From a virus: a DNA stretch of 64,000 nt. The notes beneath the pieces are model-generated. The model had not been told where the DNA came from. It searched no databases and worked only from the letters and a program-made list of their open reading frames with translations. Shown here piece after piece: positions 56,410 through 64,000 of the stretch (position 1 is its first letter; the number at the start of each line of letters is the position of its first letter). A program made the translations under genes and the position numbers. The stretch lies in IMG/VR virus record IMGVR_UViG_3300032770_000001, positions 375,931 through 439,930 of that record. One strand, 5' to 3'.

Positions 56410-56871
56410 ATGAGTGTCTCCACAAACAGACGCCGTCTGAGAGAGCAAATCTTCACTCTGCTCGGCAATCGCTGTGTCGGGCCGGATTGCGGGTGGATTA
56501 ACGAAGACGGGACTCGTGGGTGTACCGATATCCGATGCCTTCAAATTGACCATAAAAACGGCGGCGGACATCAAGCAGTTCTCAAAGCCGGAAACAACTA
56601 CGAGCATTTGAAAGAAATCTTACGAGACCCAGAAATTCACGAACACTATCAGCTTCTCTGCGCCAACTGCAACTGGATCAAACGACATCTGAACAACGAA
56701 TTCAATCGCAAAGGAACTCGACAATCGACCGAGCGTCAACTTCGTATTCGAGACATGATTTTAGAACGACCTGATCTCACTCAAGCGGCTATCGGAGAGA
56801 TTTTCGGCATCAGCCGGGTATCGGTGTACCACATATCCAAAAAGTTTGGAATCCAACCCACCAAGCAATGA
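56410..56871 (+). CDS. HNH endonuclease with C-terminal helix-turn-helix
   Basis: 153 residues. N-terminal CVGPDCG and CTDIRC zinc pairs, then LQIDHKNGGGHQ, LLCANCNWIKR, giving the HNH order. The C-terminal 60 residues contain a helix-turn-helix (DLTQAAIGEIFGISRVSVYH), as in homing endonucleases that recognise DNA through a second domain. On the plus strand inside a minus-strand head operon, with its own promoter, which marks it as an intruder. Confidence 0.8.
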   Translation: MSVSTNRRRLREQIFTLLGNRCVGPDCGWINEDGTRGCTDIRCLQIDHKNGGGHQAVLKAGNNYEHLKEILRDPEIHEHYQLLCANCNWIKRHLNNEFNRKGTRQSTERQLRIRDMILERPDLTQAAIGEIFGISRVSVYHISKKFGIQPTKQ

Positions 56872-56878
56872 TCTTTTA

Positions 56879-57451
56879 CTATTTCTTCAAACAACCACAG
56901 GGGTAGCCCGGAGGATGCACATGGTTCTTGTTGGGGGTAATCATCTTTCCGCTGTAGAACGGCCCGTCACGATGCACGGCTTCTGTGTTAGCCCAGCCTT
57001 GGAAAATCGGGCTGGTCAGCCAGAAGTTCCCCGCGAACTCCAACCACATACCGATCTGCGGATCGCTCCCGGCGTCGAGAAGAGTCATAGTGCCCTGAGA
57101 GACTGGACGCTGATTGATGGCGTCCATCGTAGCCAGTGTTTGAAGGTTGGTCGCATTCTGAAGCGGAACATGCGTCAACTGCACATACGTCATCGGCACG
57201 TTGAACCAGCCCGACAAAGCCATGTGGAAGATGTAGTCCGTGTCGAGTGATCCCTGCCAGCGTCCACCGGGCACGACAAGTTGATTGCCGAAGAAGATAG
57301 TGGTCTGCACCTTGCCGAAGATTTGCGTCACTGACAGCAGCGGTCGCCACGATGGTGTGAATGTCAACTGCCCCGCTTGGTTGGCTTGCGGTGCTTTGGG
57401 CTGTTGAAGCTGAATCGCGAGGACGCGAGAATCGAGAGGACTGAGTGCCAT
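56879..57451 (-). CDS. Head/tail structural protein, 190 aa
   Basis: Hydrophobic, beta-rich. Contains FGKVQTTIFFGNQLVV, FHMALSGWFNVPMTYVQL and LEFAGNFWLTSP; ends in a short Cys-containing tail (PCGCLKK). Position between the scaffold-like gene and the capsid genes suggests a head or head-tail connector protein. No family recognised. Confidence 0.55.
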   Translation of the reverse strand: MALSPLDSRVLAIQLQQPKAPQANQAGQLTFTPSWRPLLSVTQIFGKVQTTIFFGNQLVVPGGRWQGSLDTDYIFHMALSGWFNVPMTYVQLTHVPLQNATNLQTLATMDAINQRPVSQGTMTLLDAGSDPQIGMWLEFAGNFWLTSPIFQGWANTEAVHRDGPFYSGKMITPNKNHVHPPGYPCGCLKK

Positions 57452-57473
57452 AAATGATCTCTATCTATGGTTC

Positions 57474-57503
57474 CAAAAGTGAAGGGCTGGCTTTCGCCAG
57501 CCC
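57474..57503 (-). terminator. Rho-independent terminator
   Basis: GGGCTGGC (57484-57491), 4-nt loop, GCCAGCCC (57496-57503); minus-strand tail TTCACTTTTGG. Follows the 57531-59786 gene. Confidence 0.7.
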
Positions 57504-57530
57504 CTCGGTTAACTACCGTGTAACGGTGGA

Positions 57531-59786
57531 TTAGAACTCTTCGCTGCCGAACAGCGCGGTTGCAATGTCCACAGGCTTCGGCGAAGCGACGACCGGGCGA
57601 ACACGCTTAATGCTGCCCTTCTTCTCGTCCTTCTTCTCTGATGCCGCCTTTGCTGACTGTTTCGGAGCCTGCAATTCCGGACGTGCATCTTGAGGAGTGC
57701 GCTTTGCGCCCTGCTCTTCAGGCTTGATGTCCTTCATTGCTTCCGCGAACAAGTCCTCATCGTGATCGGTGTCGTTGTCGCGTGCTTCCGAACCGTCCTG
57801 CTTGAAGTGGTTCGCCGCGTCAACAAACGCCTCGACCACGTCTTCGCCTTCAACGCTGGTTGCCGTTTTGTTGTCAACCGACGCCATCAGGCTGGCAAGC
57901 GGATCATTTTCCGAGCCCTGAACTGTGAAGTAGTCCTCGATTGAAGCGACTTGCATACCGCTGTCTTCGAGTGCTGCTTCCATCTGTGCCGCCGAGGTCG
58001 GTGCGAAAAAGTCTTCCGCAGCCATGTGCTCGACGCTACCGTCGCCTTCGTTTGCAAGAGCCGAAACTTTATCGTCCATTGCACCCTCATCAAATACGGA
58101 CGAAAGGTCAAGCTCGCCCTCTGCCGGGCCTTCAGTCTCTTCGAGCGAAATTTCTTCCTCGCCTTCCAACGGAAGAGCAGGCTCTTCCTCGGACTCTTCG
58201 AGAATTTCCTGTTCGAGTGCCTTGATCGCTTCCTCGGCTTCCTCGATCTTTTCCTGCACGACCATCTTCTTCTCGTCGGTCAGGATTGCACCAGCGGCTT
58301 CCTCAGGCGGTGCGCCTGCATCGCCAGCCGGAGCTTCTGCCAACGGATCGCCCGGTGCTTCAGGAGCAGGCGGTGCGTCTGGAGCCGGAGCATCGACCGG
58401 AGCTTCCGCTGCCGGATCGTCTGCGACTTTCTGATCTGCGCCCTTTACTGGAGGAGCAGGGAGATCGGCCTTCTTTTCGGCAGCAGCTTTCTTCTCTGCG
58501 GCAGCCTTGCACTCAGGGCAATCACCAGCACACTTGCCGTCCTTGCCATGAGCAGTCTTCGCGGCAGCCTTCTTGCTGTCGCCTTCGGAGAGGTTCACGG
58601 TCTGACCCGGCTTCTCACCAGCGTCCGGACGCTCGGCGGCTTTACCCGCTTCGAGTTCCTTCGGCTCAGTGTGCTCACCGCCGCCGCAACCGCGACCATC
58701 GTTGTACGTGCCTGTCTGTGGACCTGCATCCTTGCGGTCGTCGGCAGTCTTCGCGGCTGCTTCTTTCGCAGAACCATGAAGTTCCTTTTCGACGGCGGCA
58801 CGCTCAGACTTGAGCACGGACGGGTCTTCAAGATACTGATTGAGTTCGGTCTTGTGGACTTCTTTGAACTGTTCAGCAAGGTGGGTGGAGTGAGCGTTCT
58901 TTGCGGTCTGACGGAGGGCGGCGACGAGAGTCTTCGTGTCATTGCCATCCAGCAGCGATGTCGCGAATGCTTGACGACGCTCGACGGAGGCTGTCGGCAA
59001 CATCGTGTTAGCGATGGTATACGCCGCAGCCGTGCGAATCTGTGCTTCTTTCTTGATAGACTCGCGCTGTTTCTTTGCCTCAGCGAGCTTCTCTTTCAGA
59101 TTCGCGGGCTTGGTAGCAGTCTGATTTGCCATGGTAGAGCCTTCCTTTTTCATGTCAGAACGGGCAGAAACGCCCTTCTTTAGAGGTACTTGATAGTTAT
59201 TTTTCTTGCTAATTGGAGCTTTTGCACTAGCAAGGGGTGCTTCCAGAGGGGCTGCTTCCGCAGCCGCATCATCTGTGGGAAGTGGTTCTGCCGCCCCAGC
59301 CGCGCCGTCAACCGGGGGCTCAGGGGTAGCTGCCGGAACAGCAGCTTCAGGGGCAGGAGGGGGTTCCGGTGCCGGGGGTGCTGCCGGAGCGGAAATGCCA
59401 AGATCGGGTGCCGGGGGTGCCAGCGGTGCTGCCGGAGCAGCCAAGGGATCGATAGCGGGTTCACCGCCAGATGCGTCGGCGATCTGCGAATCCAGACCAT
59501 CCAAAACGGACTTGATCTCTTCCGACCACGGTCCGCCCTTGAACTTTTCCCACTCACCAATCAATTGCACGCCTTCGCGCATGTGACGAATTTCTTCTTC
59601 GAGTTCTTCGCGCTTCTGGGAGAGGAGGTCGAATTCCGGCGATGGGCCGAGATCAGTGGGTGCGTCGGGAGCCATCTCAGGCATACCCATAAGCTGGTCG
59701 TCCATGCCGTCCAGCAGGGCTTGTTTACGAGCGATTTCCGCCGCTACGTGTGATTTGATCTGTGCAACTGTCTTCGGTTTTGCCAT
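57531..59786 (-). CDS. Scaffold/core-like protein, 751 aa
   Basis: The N-terminal 95 residues form a coiled coil; residues about 105-185 are Ala/Pro-rich; a basic, helical part covers 220-340; the rest is acidic with KKAAAKTAHGK, a CAGDCPEC cluster near 415, another Ala/Pro/Glu stretch and a basic C terminus (KKGSIKRVRPVV...IATALFGSEEF). Three KTA sites. The position directly after the protease and before the capsid gene, and the low-complexity helical nature, fit a prohead scaffold or internal core that is cut by the protease. Its ATG overlaps the protease stop by one base. Confidence 0.6.
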   Translation of the reverse strand: MAKPKTVAQIKSHVAAEIARKQALLDGMDDQLMGMPEMAPDAPTDLGPSPEFDLLSQKREELEEEIRHMREGVQLIGEWEKFKGGPWSEEIKSVLDGLDSQIADASGGEPAIDPLAAPAAPLAPPAPDLGISAPAAPPAPEPPPAPEAAVPAATPEPPVDGAAGAAEPLPTDDAAAEAAPLEAPLASAKAPISKKNNYQVPLKKGVSARSDMKKEGSTMANQTATKPANLKEKLAEAKKQRESIKKEAQIRTAAAYTIANTMLPTASVERRQAFATSLLDGNDTKTLVAALRQTAKNAHSTHLAEQFKEVHKTELNQYLEDPSVLKSERAAVEKELHGSAKEAAAKTADDRKDAGPQTGTYNDGRGCGGGEHTEPKELEAGKAAERPDAGEKPGQTVNLSEGDSKKAAAKTAHGKDGKCAGDCPECKAAAEKKAAAEKKADLPAPPVKGADQKVADDPAAEAPVDAPAPDAPPAPEAPGDPLAEAPAGDAGAPPEEAAGAILTDEKKMVVQEKIEEAEEAIKALEQEILEESEEEPALPLEGEEEISLEETEGPAEGELDLSSVFDEGAMDDKVSALANEGDGSVEHMAAEDFFAPTSAAQMEAALEDSGMQVASIEDYFTVQGSENDPLASLMASVDNKTATSVEGEDVVEAFVDAANHFKQDGSEARDNDTDHDEDLFAEAMKDIKPEEQGAKRTPQDARPELQAPKQSAKAASEKKDEKKGSIKRVRPVVASPKPVDIATALFGSEEF

Positions 59787-60682
59787 TAGCGTATTAGCCT
59801 CCCGCGTAAATCGGCGTTGAGTAAAGCTTCCCCCAAATCAAGGGTCTCGAAATCATTATTTTTACTGGCAATTTTTGTAAGCTTTGCGATCTTGCCAGCC
59901 CCAGCCGCTTTGGTGTATGGAGATTTGGGACCGATCCATACCTCGCCGCCCTCGATAATGTTGCGTTTCGAGGCTCCGGGGAACGCTGGGGTCGCAACCC
60001 AAGAAGCTTCCACGAACTTCACACCGCCGTTCGGCAACGTCTTGTGACCGCAGAGTTCAGCGATGCGACGGGCGATGCCGTCTTCGTCCGGAAGGAAAGT
60101 GCCCTTCTGGTACGACAGATGATTGCAATAGGTGCTTTGATCGGTGACATGGGTGCCGCAATAAGAGCAGATCACCAGATCGGTGACGCAACCCATCGAC
60201 AGATAGCGAACTTCCTCGTTCTTGATGTCCTCAATCAGTTTCTCGTGTCCGAGATCGGTAGCGACGAGGATATCGACGAAGTACACCCAAACTTCGTTGC
60301 CGACAACGTGCACCTTACGAAGCTGGGAATCCAGAATGTGCCCTTTGGCGTACTTGCTGTTCTGGTAGTGCTCAACGAAGTTGAAGGCACCAGTGAAACT
60401 CTTGTGCGAAAGCTTTATGACCTCGTTCGTCCATGCGTCATCGTTGTTGTTGACAAGATGCGCAGTCTCCGGCTTGATGAGGTAGTCGTAAGGATCGTGC
60501 TCAGTCATCACGCTCGCCATGATGGTGCAATGCGAAAGCATGTACCGGGAATTGTCGGCGGCGATTTTGATTTCCGACGCTTGCTTGTGACCGAAGGCAC
60601 GATTGCCATACATCAACTGCCAGTCGTTGGCAGAGACAATGGGGTCTTCGATAAGCGCGTTGGCAAACTTCTTGAAAGGCAT
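59786..60682 (-). CDS. Prohead maturation protease
   Basis: 298 residues. Contains GAFNFVEHYQ...KGHILD with the likely catalytic His (about 100-110), then YFVDILVATDLGHEKLIEDI and EEVRYLSMGC with the probable nucleophile Ser, followed by a CSYCG...YCNHL zinc segment. This arrangement is typical of jumbo-phage-type prohead proteases, which cut scaffold and capsid proteins during maturation. Possible targets are KTA-type sites in the neighbouring proteins. The C terminus is basic with TKAAGAGKI. Confidence 0.8.
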   Translation of the reverse strand: MPFKKFANALIEDPIVSANDWQLMYGNRAFGHKQASEIKIAADNSRYMLSHCTIMASVMTEHDPYDYLIKPETAHLVNNNDDAWTNEVIKLSHKSFTGAFNFVEHYQNSKYAKGHILDSQLRKVHVVGNEVWVYFVDILVATDLGHEKLIEDIKNEEVRYLSMGCVTDLVICSYCGTHVTDQSTYCNHLSYQKGTFLPDEDGIARRIAELCGHKTLPNGGVKFVEASWVATPAFPGASKRNIIEGGEVWIGPKSPYTKAAGAGKIAKLTKIASKNNDFETLDLGEALLNADLRGRLIR

Positions 60683-60689
60683 AGGTCTT

Positions 60690-60697
60690 CTATTAAA
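60690..60697 (-). promoter_or_regulatory. TTTAATAG box before the protease gene
   Basis: Octamer within CTATTTTAATAG, a short palindrome, eight bases before the ATG. Same as near 5416, 36385 and 63558. Confidence 0.3.
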
Positions 60698-60709
60698 ATA
60701 GGGCTAAAG

Positions 60710-63556
60710 TCAGAAAAAGCTCCCACAACGAGTACACTCTAACATCCCGGCGACTGCCGCGACCTTTTTCCCCTGTGTATTGTTGCAGTTACCGCATTTT
60801 GATCCAACACGGTGCTGAGTGCCTTCAAACCACTCATTGGTGTACTCTTCACCCAGTTCATCCCACAACTGCTCCATACCGATTCCGGCATCCTGAGCCT
60901 GTTGCAGCATAAATTTGTCTTCCATGAACGCAGCTTTGGCTTCTTTCTGAACGTCGCGGACCTGATCCATGAAATGTTCGTCTTGCTCATCCATGCGCAT
61001 CTCTTCGCCGAGGTCGGCGGTCTTGCCAGCGACCGAAGTCATCGTGAGAAGACTCGATTCCAATGAATCCGCTTCTCCTGACGGATTGAGATTCGGATCA
61101 ATCTGACCGTTCGAAGGTTTCTGCTGCGGTTGAGCAGGCTGCGCAGGGTTGACACCTTCCATCACTTCGTCCTGAACGTTCTGGTCGATGTGACGACGCA
61201 TGTCATCGCGTTGTGGCAGGAACTTCGGAGTTTCATGGAACTCAATCGACTCAGCCGGAGGAACAACGGCTCTTTTATCGAGCGTGTCTGCGGTGCGCAG
61301 GGCTCTCAGCAGCGAACCGAGATGGCTACTGGCAGTCGTTCCCTCTTCATCCTCTTCTCCCTGAAGTATGTCGATGGCGTTGATATCGCCGCCAATCGGC
61401 ACACCCGTACCATACGTCTTGGTGATGGCTGATTCTTTCTCATGCGGTGGATCAGAAATCTTTTTGAATTTGCCTTCGCAGTTTGCGCAGGAGTCAACTT
61501 CTACCGTGGTTTTTGGTGCTGAGCAACGGCAGGTCTGCACGCTATGGCAGTTCTTGCACACGATGCGTTCATGATGATGTTCCGCATGTTTGACACCCAG
61601 ATAACCTTCACTCCCGTCATCCTGACCCAATGCTTTCTTGAGTTCACGGTGGAAAGTTTTGGCGTATGTTGCCATCGACGATTCTTTCGGTTCTGCCTTT
61701 TCGGGCTCACCCTTTAGGGCTTCAACCGGGACATCGATATTGCCCCCAGCCTCAGTAAACATGGTGTCATCATCACCCTCGTTCTCTGCGCAGCACGCAT
61801 TCGGAACCACGTGCATACCCCAGAACGAACACCACGACTTGCGCCCTTCCGGGTCTTCACCCTGAGCTTCGCTACCGTATTCGCAGCGGTGACAACCGAA
61901 ACCTTTCACGTGCGGACGCTCAGTATACTTGGCGTCTTCCTTCGTGAATTTGTGCTTCATCGGTGCGTCAGTTTCGGGGTCGCCCAGATGATAGAGACGG
62001 CAGGAGCCCGTCGTGAAACTGATCGGGCCATTTACACGGGCGCACTCATCGGTGCCCCGGCGCATATCGCAGGTACCGCACAAGTAGTTGCCGCTCGGAT
62101 CGAACGGCTTAATCGTGTCAGTGTTGTCGCTCTCTTCCGCATACTGAGCCCAGTCTTTTGCCTCTTGGCGAACGTGCGCTTCGTGCTCGAAATCGTATTC
62201 ACCCGTGTCTGGAACGTTGCCTTCCTCTTCTTCAGAAGCATCAGCCTGTTTCTCAACATCCTCATCGGGACGAAGAACCTGCCCTTCCGTGTCGGGACGC
62301 ACAATACCAGTAGCTTGATCGACTTTATCTCTAAAAAGGTCGGACGGAGATGGACGGATCGCACCGGACTTGGTGACGGTCACATCACTCTGACTGCTGT
62401 AACGCTGGGAATACAACTTACGCTGCTCCTCGGTCGGTGTGGCTTCCTTGGCTTTGATGGCGTTGCTCAGCACGAACCACTCGGCTTGCATACCACAGTA
62501 ATTGCTCTCTTTCGGACGGAGGCGGTTGCGTGCCGTGCAAATGTCGGCGAGAGCCACGCCTTTGATCTTGCCTACGGTCTGCCAAACGAACCCACGGTTT
62601 TCGGCGAAGTATTTGGCGGTGTCCCAGTTCGAAGACCACGATGTGACTTCACGATGGCTCCCAGTCCACGTCGGGATTCCCTCGTTGTGATACTTCTCGT
62701 TATACTCCCCGTAGTACCCCGGCTCGCCGCGATACAAGCACTTGCCTTGCGTCCACTGATTCGGTACGAACGCAGGAATAGTCTTGATGATCGGAGCCAG
62801 CTTTTCGATGGGAGCATCAGGGACAGAAACATAGTCGGCGACCATGTTCCAAAGCTCATCGTCATCGGCAATCAGATAGCAGGCACGTTCGTACTTGCTA
62901 TTTGGGTCGTCAGCCAGTTCCTTGAACCGTTTGTCGAAATCGCCGCCGACCGCAGCCTTTTTCTTGAGGCTGGCTTTGATGCCAATGTCCTTCAACCACT
63001 TTTTCTCATCATCAGTCGGATTGTAAGTTTTCTCGTGAACGACGGGCTCAGATGTCGGGTTCGGGTCGTCCATGATCTGCAACATGTCGGCGAGGTCTTC
63101 AGTGTTGCGGCTCCAAACCTCGATTTCGCCCTCGTCGAGCATCATCCAGAACGGCCCGGCTTCGTCGGCATGAACCACGATCTGCGTGTCCGGCCACTCC
63201 GGGTACGTCCATGATTCCATGCCGCTCAATGAACTCGGAGTATAGCCGTGCGACTGGAGGATGTCCCGCCACACGTCGTCCTGATATTGTTTGTTCGGAT
63301 CGCCCTCTTTGAAGAACGTGCCCTTTTCGATAGTCGGCATCTCCTCGACAAGATTGTCTCCGGTGTCGGGATCGGTGACTTCCTGCGCGGTAACATTCAG
63401 CGCACCTTCCTCAACCTCGGTGCCCTTGCCCATCAATTTACCGTTCTGGGTGGTATAGTCGGGATCGGAATGCCACATGCCTGACTGCGCACGATCAGGA
63501 TCGTTGTACATCTGATTGAGTGCTTCGAGTGCCCGTTTTTGGAAGAGAGGATTCAT
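60710..63556 (-). CDS. Giant virion-type protein with ADP-ribosyltransferase-like domain
   Basis: 948 residues. Residues about 273-365 carry LYRGEPG (catalytic Arg), EVTSWSSNWDTAKYF (the S-x-S segment) and GMQAEWFVL (Q-x-E), the order found in R-S-E ADP-ribosyltransferases such as T4 Alt and ModA. This would modify host proteins from NAD; position in the head operon suggests injection with the DNA. Other parts: a HEKTYNPTDDEKKWLKD cassette near 177, zinc clusters near 492, 553, 667 and 919-943, a KTA site (GKTADLG) and acidic linkers. No catalytic proof; an inactive or differently acting fold is possible. Confidence 0.65.
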   Translation of the reverse strand: MNPLFQKRALEALNQMYNDPDRAQSGMWHSDPDYTTQNGKLMGKGTEVEEGALNVTAQEVTDPDTGDNLVEEMPTIEKGTFFKEGDPNKQYQDDVWRDILQSHGYTPSSLSGMESWTYPEWPDTQIVVHADEAGPFWMMLDEGEIEVWSRNTEDLADMLQIMDDPNPTSEPVVHEKTYNPTDDEKKWLKDIGIKASLKKKAAVGGDFDKRFKELADDPNSKYERACYLIADDDELWNMVADYVSVPDAPIEKLAPIIKTIPAFVPNQWTQGKCLYRGEPGYYGEYNEKYHNEGIPTWTGSHREVTSWSSNWDTAKYFAENRGFVWQTVGKIKGVALADICTARNRLRPKESNYCGMQAEWFVLSNAIKAKEATPTEEQRKLYSQRYSSQSDVTVTKSGAIRPSPSDLFRDKVDQATGIVRPDTEGQVLRPDEDVEKQADASEEEEGNVPDTGEYDFEHEAHVRQEAKDWAQYAEESDNTDTIKPFDPSGNYLCGTCDMRRGTDECARVNGPISFTTGSCRLYHLGDPETDAPMKHKFTKEDAKYTERPHVKGFGCHRCEYGSEAQGEDPEGRKSWCSFWGMHVVPNACCAENEGDDDTMFTEAGGNIDVPVEALKGEPEKAEPKESSMATYAKTFHRELKKALGQDDGSEGYLGVKHAEHHHERIVCKNCHSVQTCRCSAPKTTVEVDSCANCEGKFKKISDPPHEKESAITKTYGTGVPIGGDINAIDILQGEEDEEGTTASSHLGSLLRALRTADTLDKRAVVPPAESIEFHETPKFLPQRDDMRRHIDQNVQDEVMEGVNPAQPAQPQQKPSNGQIDPNLNPSGEADSLESSLLTMTSVAGKTADLGEEMRMDEQDEHFMDQVRDVQKEAKAAFMEDKFMLQQAQDAGIGMEQLWDELGEEYTNEWFEGTQHRVGSKCGNCNNTQGKKVAAVAGMLECTRCGSFF

Positions 63557-63557
63557 C

Positions 63558-63565
63558 CTATTAAA
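63558..63565 (-). promoter_or_regulatory. TTTAATAG box adjoining the start of a giant gene
   Basis: Octamer flanked as ATCC..GGAT, one base before the ATG at 63556. No separate Shine-Dalgarno sequence is visible. Candidate phage promoter element. Confidence 0.35.
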
Positions 63566-63576
63566 GGATTGAAAAG

Positions 63577-63605
63577 CAAAATAAAAGGGCGGTTTTAAGC
63601 CGCCC
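63577..63605 (-). terminator. Rho-independent terminator
   Basis: GGGCGG (63587-63592), 7-nt loop, CCGCCC (63600-63605); minus-strand tail TTTTATTTT. Ends the upstream structural gene. Confidence 0.8.
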
Positions 63606-63629
63606 CCTCATTCCGTGCGAAGATCATGG

Positions 63630-64000
63630 TTATGTGCTGTAGAGGAGTGAACGGCCCGTCGAATCGCCGGAGTTCATACCAGCGTCGAGGAACTCGCCGT
63701 ACACCGAGCCAGCCACGTCGAAAATGTCGGTGACGATGACCGTGCAGTCTTCCTGCACTGCGGCGGTATCAGTCGTGAAGCCCGTGTTATAAGTCTCCAT
63801 CCAGCAACCTTCGTAAACTGTTGCAATGGCGAAGAGTCCGGGGTTACCGAGGTTGTTCAGACCGCCCTCGTTCGGGATGTCTGCCAGAGTCGCCTGACCC
63901 ACGTTCGGGTCTTCCGATGCAAGCTGCGAGAAGACGATCTCCTGCTTAATGTCGAACGGCCAACGGTGATGCTTGAGCGAACGCACAGCGCCCGACACGC
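63630..64000 (-). CDS. Structural protein, C-terminal part only
   Basis: Cut by the window edge; the start lies beyond position 64000, and the GTG at 63998 is probably internal. The visible 122 residues contain FDIKQEIVFSQLA, NLGNPGLFAIATVYEGCW and a beta-rich end. Lacks recognised motifs. The tight terminator after it suggests the end of a structural operon, probably of a head or tail component. Confidence 0.5.
   Translation of the reverse strand, partial: VSGAVRSLKHHRWPFDIKQEIVFSQLASEDPNVGQATLADIPNEGGLNNLGNPGLFAIATVYEGCWMETYNTGFTTDTAAVQEDCTVIVTDIFDVAGSVYGEFLDAGMNSGDSTGRSLLYST

Noticed and set aside
57951-59183. Plus-strand open frame of 410 codons opposite the scaffold-like gene
   Set aside because: Very Leu/Arg/Phe-rich, no promoter, antisense to the Ala/Pro/Glu-rich protein whose codon bias explains the lack of stops.
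1-64000. CRISPR arrays, insertion sequences and integrases
   Set aside because: No regularly spaced repeats, no transposase motifs with inverted ends, and no integrase signature were seen.

Overview
The window is part of the genome of a large tailed dsDNA bacteriophage (Caudoviricetes). It carries a large terminase, a prohead protease next to an HK97-fold major capsid protein, a long series of tail and fibre proteins, a phage sigma-like factor, one unusual tRNA-like gene and many tightly packed small genes. There is no rRNA, host housekeeping cluster, integrase or CRISPR array. The genes are dense, mostly on the minus strand, with frequent 1-4 nt start/stop overlaps. Early-type promoters have bacterial TATAAT or TAGAAT -10 boxes. 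Nothing identifies the host firmly; an Ig-like domain style common in soil bacteria such as Acidobacteriota is only a weak hint.

Layout (minus strand unless stated). 1-3.4 kb: fibre/tail proteins, small membrane proteins and small zinc proteins. 3.4-7.5 kb: a GT2 glycosyltransferase overlapping an LpxH-like metallophosphoesterase, a sigma-like factor and a membrane/coiled-coil protein. 7.5-10.3 kb: TerL, a terminator, an aberrant tRNA and a mini-ORF resembling the start of the TerL nuclease domain. 10.3-20.8 kb: giant acidic multi-zinc-motif proteins. 20.9-25.6 kb: mostly plus-strand genes (two tail-type proteins, regulators and a stand-alone relative of the capsid protein), each behind palindromes or promoters, with one minus-strand endonuclease VII relative. 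25.6-35.2 kb: an early-type accessory block of about 28 small, overlapping genes, many with zinc motifs, under a recurring promoter that sits directly on the start codon. 35.3-36.4 kb: terminators, then an acidic protein. 36.4-41.7 kb: another giant zinc protein. 41.8-50.6 kb: tail/adhesin operon including an F5/8C (discoidin-like) domain. 50.6-54.6 kb: HNH and endonuclease VII genes among a SWIM-domain protein, a Nudix hydrolase and a GT31-like glycosyltransferase. 54.7-64 kb: head module with major capsid protein, scaffold-like protein, prohead protease and a giant protein with an ADP-ribosyltransferase-like domain.

Taken together, the giant proteins look like virion-packaged, possibly proteolytically processed and injected polyproteins. 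They share a short KTA-type motif and a repeated cassette, and KTA also occurs near the N terminus of the capsid protein. The accessory block would act early on the host, using host RNA polymerase and apparently leaderless mRNAs. The sigma-like factor is a candidate for switching on the late genes. The most unusual points are the leaderless promoter family, the capsid-protein relative with a hairpin over its ribosome binding site, the ADP-ribosyltransferase domain, the terminase-nuclease mini-ORF, the double-hairpin tRNA and the shared cassette/KTA motifs.
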